This document shows positions 4,501-6,519 of a stretch of 6,519 bases of DNA, in pieces. This stretch comes from Bacillota bacterium (GTDB taxonomy: Bacteria; Bacillota; Clostridia; Lachnospirales; Lachnospiraceae), in assembly GCA_017861355.1 (NCBI GenBank), contig JAGFXQ010000200.1, forward strand, positions 1 through 6,519, given 5' to 3'. The position numbers and the translations under genes are program-made. Within the stretch, counting starts at the first letter, position 1. Each line of letters opens with the position of its first letter. The notes below the pieces were generated by a model, which was not told the origin of the DNA, searched no databases, and saw only the letters and a list, made by a program, of their open reading frames with translations.

Positions 4501-6519
4501 TTACTCATTCATATTGATTTTGATTGGTTCCGCATCTGCCATTTGCTTATAGATTGCATAGCGCTCCTTCGATAAGACTTCTGCCTGACGGAATAATTCT
4601 TCTGCTTTGTCCGGGTATTCCTGCGCCAGGGAGCTATATCGAACCTGTCCTAGAATGAACTCACGAAAGCTTTCGGTTGGCTCCTTAGAATCTAAAACAA
4701 AGGGATTCTTTCCTTCGTCTTTCAAGGCGGGATTATACCGATACAGATGCCAATATCCACATTGTACTGCTTTCTTAATCGTTGCCATACTTCGACCCAT
4801 ACCTTCCTTAATACCATGGTTGATACAAGGAGAATAGGCGATAATGATAGAAGGACCATGATGCTCTTCTGCTTCTCTCAGTGCCTTCATCAGTTGTGAA
4901 TTATCTGCATTGATACCTACTTGTGCAACATACACATTACCATAAGACATCATCATTCGACCCAAATCTTTCTTACCCTGCTTCTTACCGGAGGCAGCAA
5001 ACTTTGCGATCGCTGCAGTCGGAGTTGATTTCGATGCCTGTCCTCCGGTATTGGAGTATACCTCAGTATCAAAGACAAGTACATTTACGTCCTCACCGGA
5101 TGCCATCACATGATCCAGTCCGCCATAACCGATATCGTAGGCCCAGCCATCGCCGCCTACGAGCCATACTGAACGTTTCGTGAGATAATCCTTATTTTGC
5201 TTGATGTCATTTACTAACATCGTGATTTCAATATCGGTCGAAGTGAAACTCTCCAATGCCTCCAATACCTTTCGGCCCGCTTCCTCGGATGCTTTCCCAT
5301 CTTCTTTATAATGAATCCAATCATGAAGGACTTCTTTTACTTTCTCCTCCACATTATTGTCAATAAGAATTCTCATATTCTGTTCCAGTTTGTTCCGTAA
5401 CTGCTTTACTGCAAGATACATACCATAGCCGAATTCTGCGTTATCCTCGAACAGAGAATTAGCCCAAGAGGGTCCTTTTCCTTCCCGATTCGTAGTATAC
5501 GCAGTACTTGGCGCAGAAGCTGCCCAGATCGAAGAACAACCGGTAGCATTCGAAATCATCATTCGTTCTCCGAATAATTGAGTAATCAGCTTAATATATG
5601 GTGTCTCGCCACAGCCAGCACAAGCACCGGAGAATTCAATCAACGGAGTCTTGAATTGACTGTCCTTAAATGTAGGTGTATAAGCTATATCACCCTTGAA
5701 GCTTACATTCTCAATAGCAAACTTCCAATTCTCCACCTGAACGGACAATTGTGTCTCAATCGGCTGCATGATCAAAGCCTTACCCTTCGCTGGACAGATA
5801 TCTGCACAATTGCCACAGCCAGTGCAATCCATAGGACTGATCTGTATCTTATACTGGTAACCTTCCAAGTTCTTACCACTGGCCTTCTTTGTTACAAAGG
5901 TCTCCGGAGCTTTCTTAAGTTCCTCCTCATCAAGTAGAAATGGACGGATTACTGCATGAGGACAGATATAGGAGCATTGGTTACATTGGATACAACGTTC
6001 TTCAATCCATTCCGGTACATTGACTGCGATTCCCCTCTTCTCATAAGCGGTTGTACCACTCGGGAAGGTTCCATCCTCGCGTCCGTTAAATGCACTGACC
6101 GGAAGCTCTCCACCCTTCAATTCTGACATTGGACGCATGATTTTCTTAATGAATTCCGGCTCCTCTGCTTTAGCTGTTTGATCCTTATTCAGAGTGCTCC
6201 ACTCTTTCGGAATGTTCACTTTATGAACCGATTTGATACCCTTGTCTACCGCATCCTCATTCATCTTGACAATCTTATCACCCTTTTTGCCATAAAGCTT
6301 ATGAATACCGGCTTTGAGTTCTTTCATATAGATGTCTTCGTCAAGAATCTTGGTTAGTTTGAAGAATGCACCCTGCATAATCATATTAATACGGTTTCCA
6401 AGGCCGATCTCAGTCGCGATATCGATTGCATTGATGGTATAGAACTCCACTCCTTTCTCTGCAATCTGCTTCTTTAAATGATTCGGAAGATATTCCTCCA
6501 GCTCCTTCTCACCCCACTG
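4501..6519 (-). CDS. nifJ: Pyruvate:ferredoxin (flavodoxin) oxidoreductase, C-terminal part; 5' end outside window
   Basis: Catalyses pyruvate + CoA + oxidised ferredoxin to acetyl-CoA + CO2 + reduced ferredoxin, the central pyruvate step of anaerobic clostridial metabolism, in the cytoplasm. 672 residues are visible; homodimeric enzymes have about 1170-1200, so the N-terminal domains and the start of the gamma-like domain are missing. The frame is open to the window edge (QWGEKELEEYLP precedes 6450), so the GTG at 6450 is internal. Numbering from the edge, the ferredoxin-like domain has two 4Fe-4S motifs, CIQCNQCSYICP (Cys176, 179, 182, 186) and CTGCGNCADICP (Cys232, 235, 238, 242). The thiamine-diphosphate domain has CAGCGETP (Cys300, 303), TGCSS (Cys328) and SPCINHG (Cys565), the four ligands of the proximal cluster, plus GDGWAYDIGYGG (456-467) and VYSNTGGQ for Mg-diphosphate. 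All key residues are present. The gene symbol follows common use and does not imply a nitrogen-fixation role. Confidence 0.97.
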   Translation of the reverse strand, partial: QWGEKELEEYLPNHLKKQIAEKGVEFYTINAIDIATEIGLGNRINMIMQGAFFKLTKILDEDIYMKELKAGIHKLYGKKGDKIVKMNEDAVDKGIKSVHKVNIPKEWSTLNKDQTAKAEEPEFIKKIMRPMSELKGGELPVSAFNGREDGTFPSGTTAYEKRGIAVNVPEWIEERCIQCNQCSYICPHAVIRPFLLDEEELKKAPETFVTKKASGKNLEGYQYKIQISPMDCTGCGNCADICPAKGKALIMQPIETQLSVQVENWKFAIENVSFKGDIAYTPTFKDSQFKTPLIEFSGACAGCGETPYIKLITQLFGERMMISNATGCSSIWAASAPSTAYTTNREGKGPSWANSLFEDNAEFGYGMYLAVKQLRNKLEQNMRILIDNNVEEKVKEVLHDWIHYKEDGKASEEAGRKVLEALESFTSTDIEITMLVNDIKQNKDYLTKRSVWLVGGDGWAYDIGYGGLDHVMASGEDVNVLVFDTEVYSNTGGQASKSTPTAAIAKFAASGKKQGKKDLGRMMMSYGNVYVAQVGINADNSQLMKALREAEEHHGPSIIIAYSPCINHGIKEGMGRSMATIKKAVQCGYWHLYRYNPALKDEGKNPFVLDSKEPTESFREFILGQVRYSSLAQEYPDKAEELFRQAEVLSKERYAIYKQMADAEPIKINMNE

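Noticed and set aside
5578..5937. Plus-strand 119-codon frame antisense to the oxidoreductase
   Set aside because: It lies opposite the ferredoxin and thiamine domains, whose coding is certain; no ribosome binding site or family pattern seen.
6448..6450. GTG as possible start of the oxidoreductase
   Set aside because: The frame continues without a stop to the window edge with family-like sequence, and a start here would remove the N-terminal half of the enzyme.

Overview
The window comes from an anaerobic, endospore-forming Firmicute, most likely a Clostridia member of Lachnospiraceae type. The evidence is a spore germinant-receptor operon of the GerA family next to a homodimer-type pyruvate:ferredoxin oxidoreductase, with moderately AT-rich DNA and strong GAGGTG-type ribosome binding sites. 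The family-level placement is inference from protein flavour, not a database result. Every supported gene lies on the minus strand, so the window reads right to left.

Layout in transcription order. (1) 6519-4501: the C-terminal 672 residues of pyruvate:ferredoxin oxidoreductase, entering from the right edge and followed by a hairpin terminator. (2) 4500-4163: a 338-nt intergenic stretch holding that terminator, an imperfect inverted repeat and, at its left side, a good extended -10 sigma-A promoter. (3) 4162-3896: an 88-residue acidic protein that resembles the small clostridial DUF6514-type proteins, with its own terminator about 140 nt beyond the stop. (4) 3704-3675: a candidate forespore sigma-G promoter. 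(5) 3634-1: a germinant-receptor operon in the order gerA, gerC, a 62-residue two-helix protein, gerB. gerB runs off the left edge.

How the genes work together. The A subunit (membrane protein with a soluble N-terminal domain), the B subunit (permease-like, germinant-binding in characterised systems) and the C subunit (lipoprotein) form one receptor in the spore inner membrane that triggers germination. The small gene between gerC and gerB matches in size, topology and position the 'D subunits' that modulate receptor activity in Bacillus; this is the most interesting item here. gerA and gerC overlap by 4 nt, and the gerB ribosome binding site touches the stop codon of the small gene, so translation is probably coupled. 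The oxidoreductase and the 88-residue protein are separated from this operon by terminators and appear to be independent units.

I found no tRNA, rRNA, CRISPR array, insertion sequence or phage gene. This looks like ordinary chromosomal core and sporulation sequence rather than a new system.
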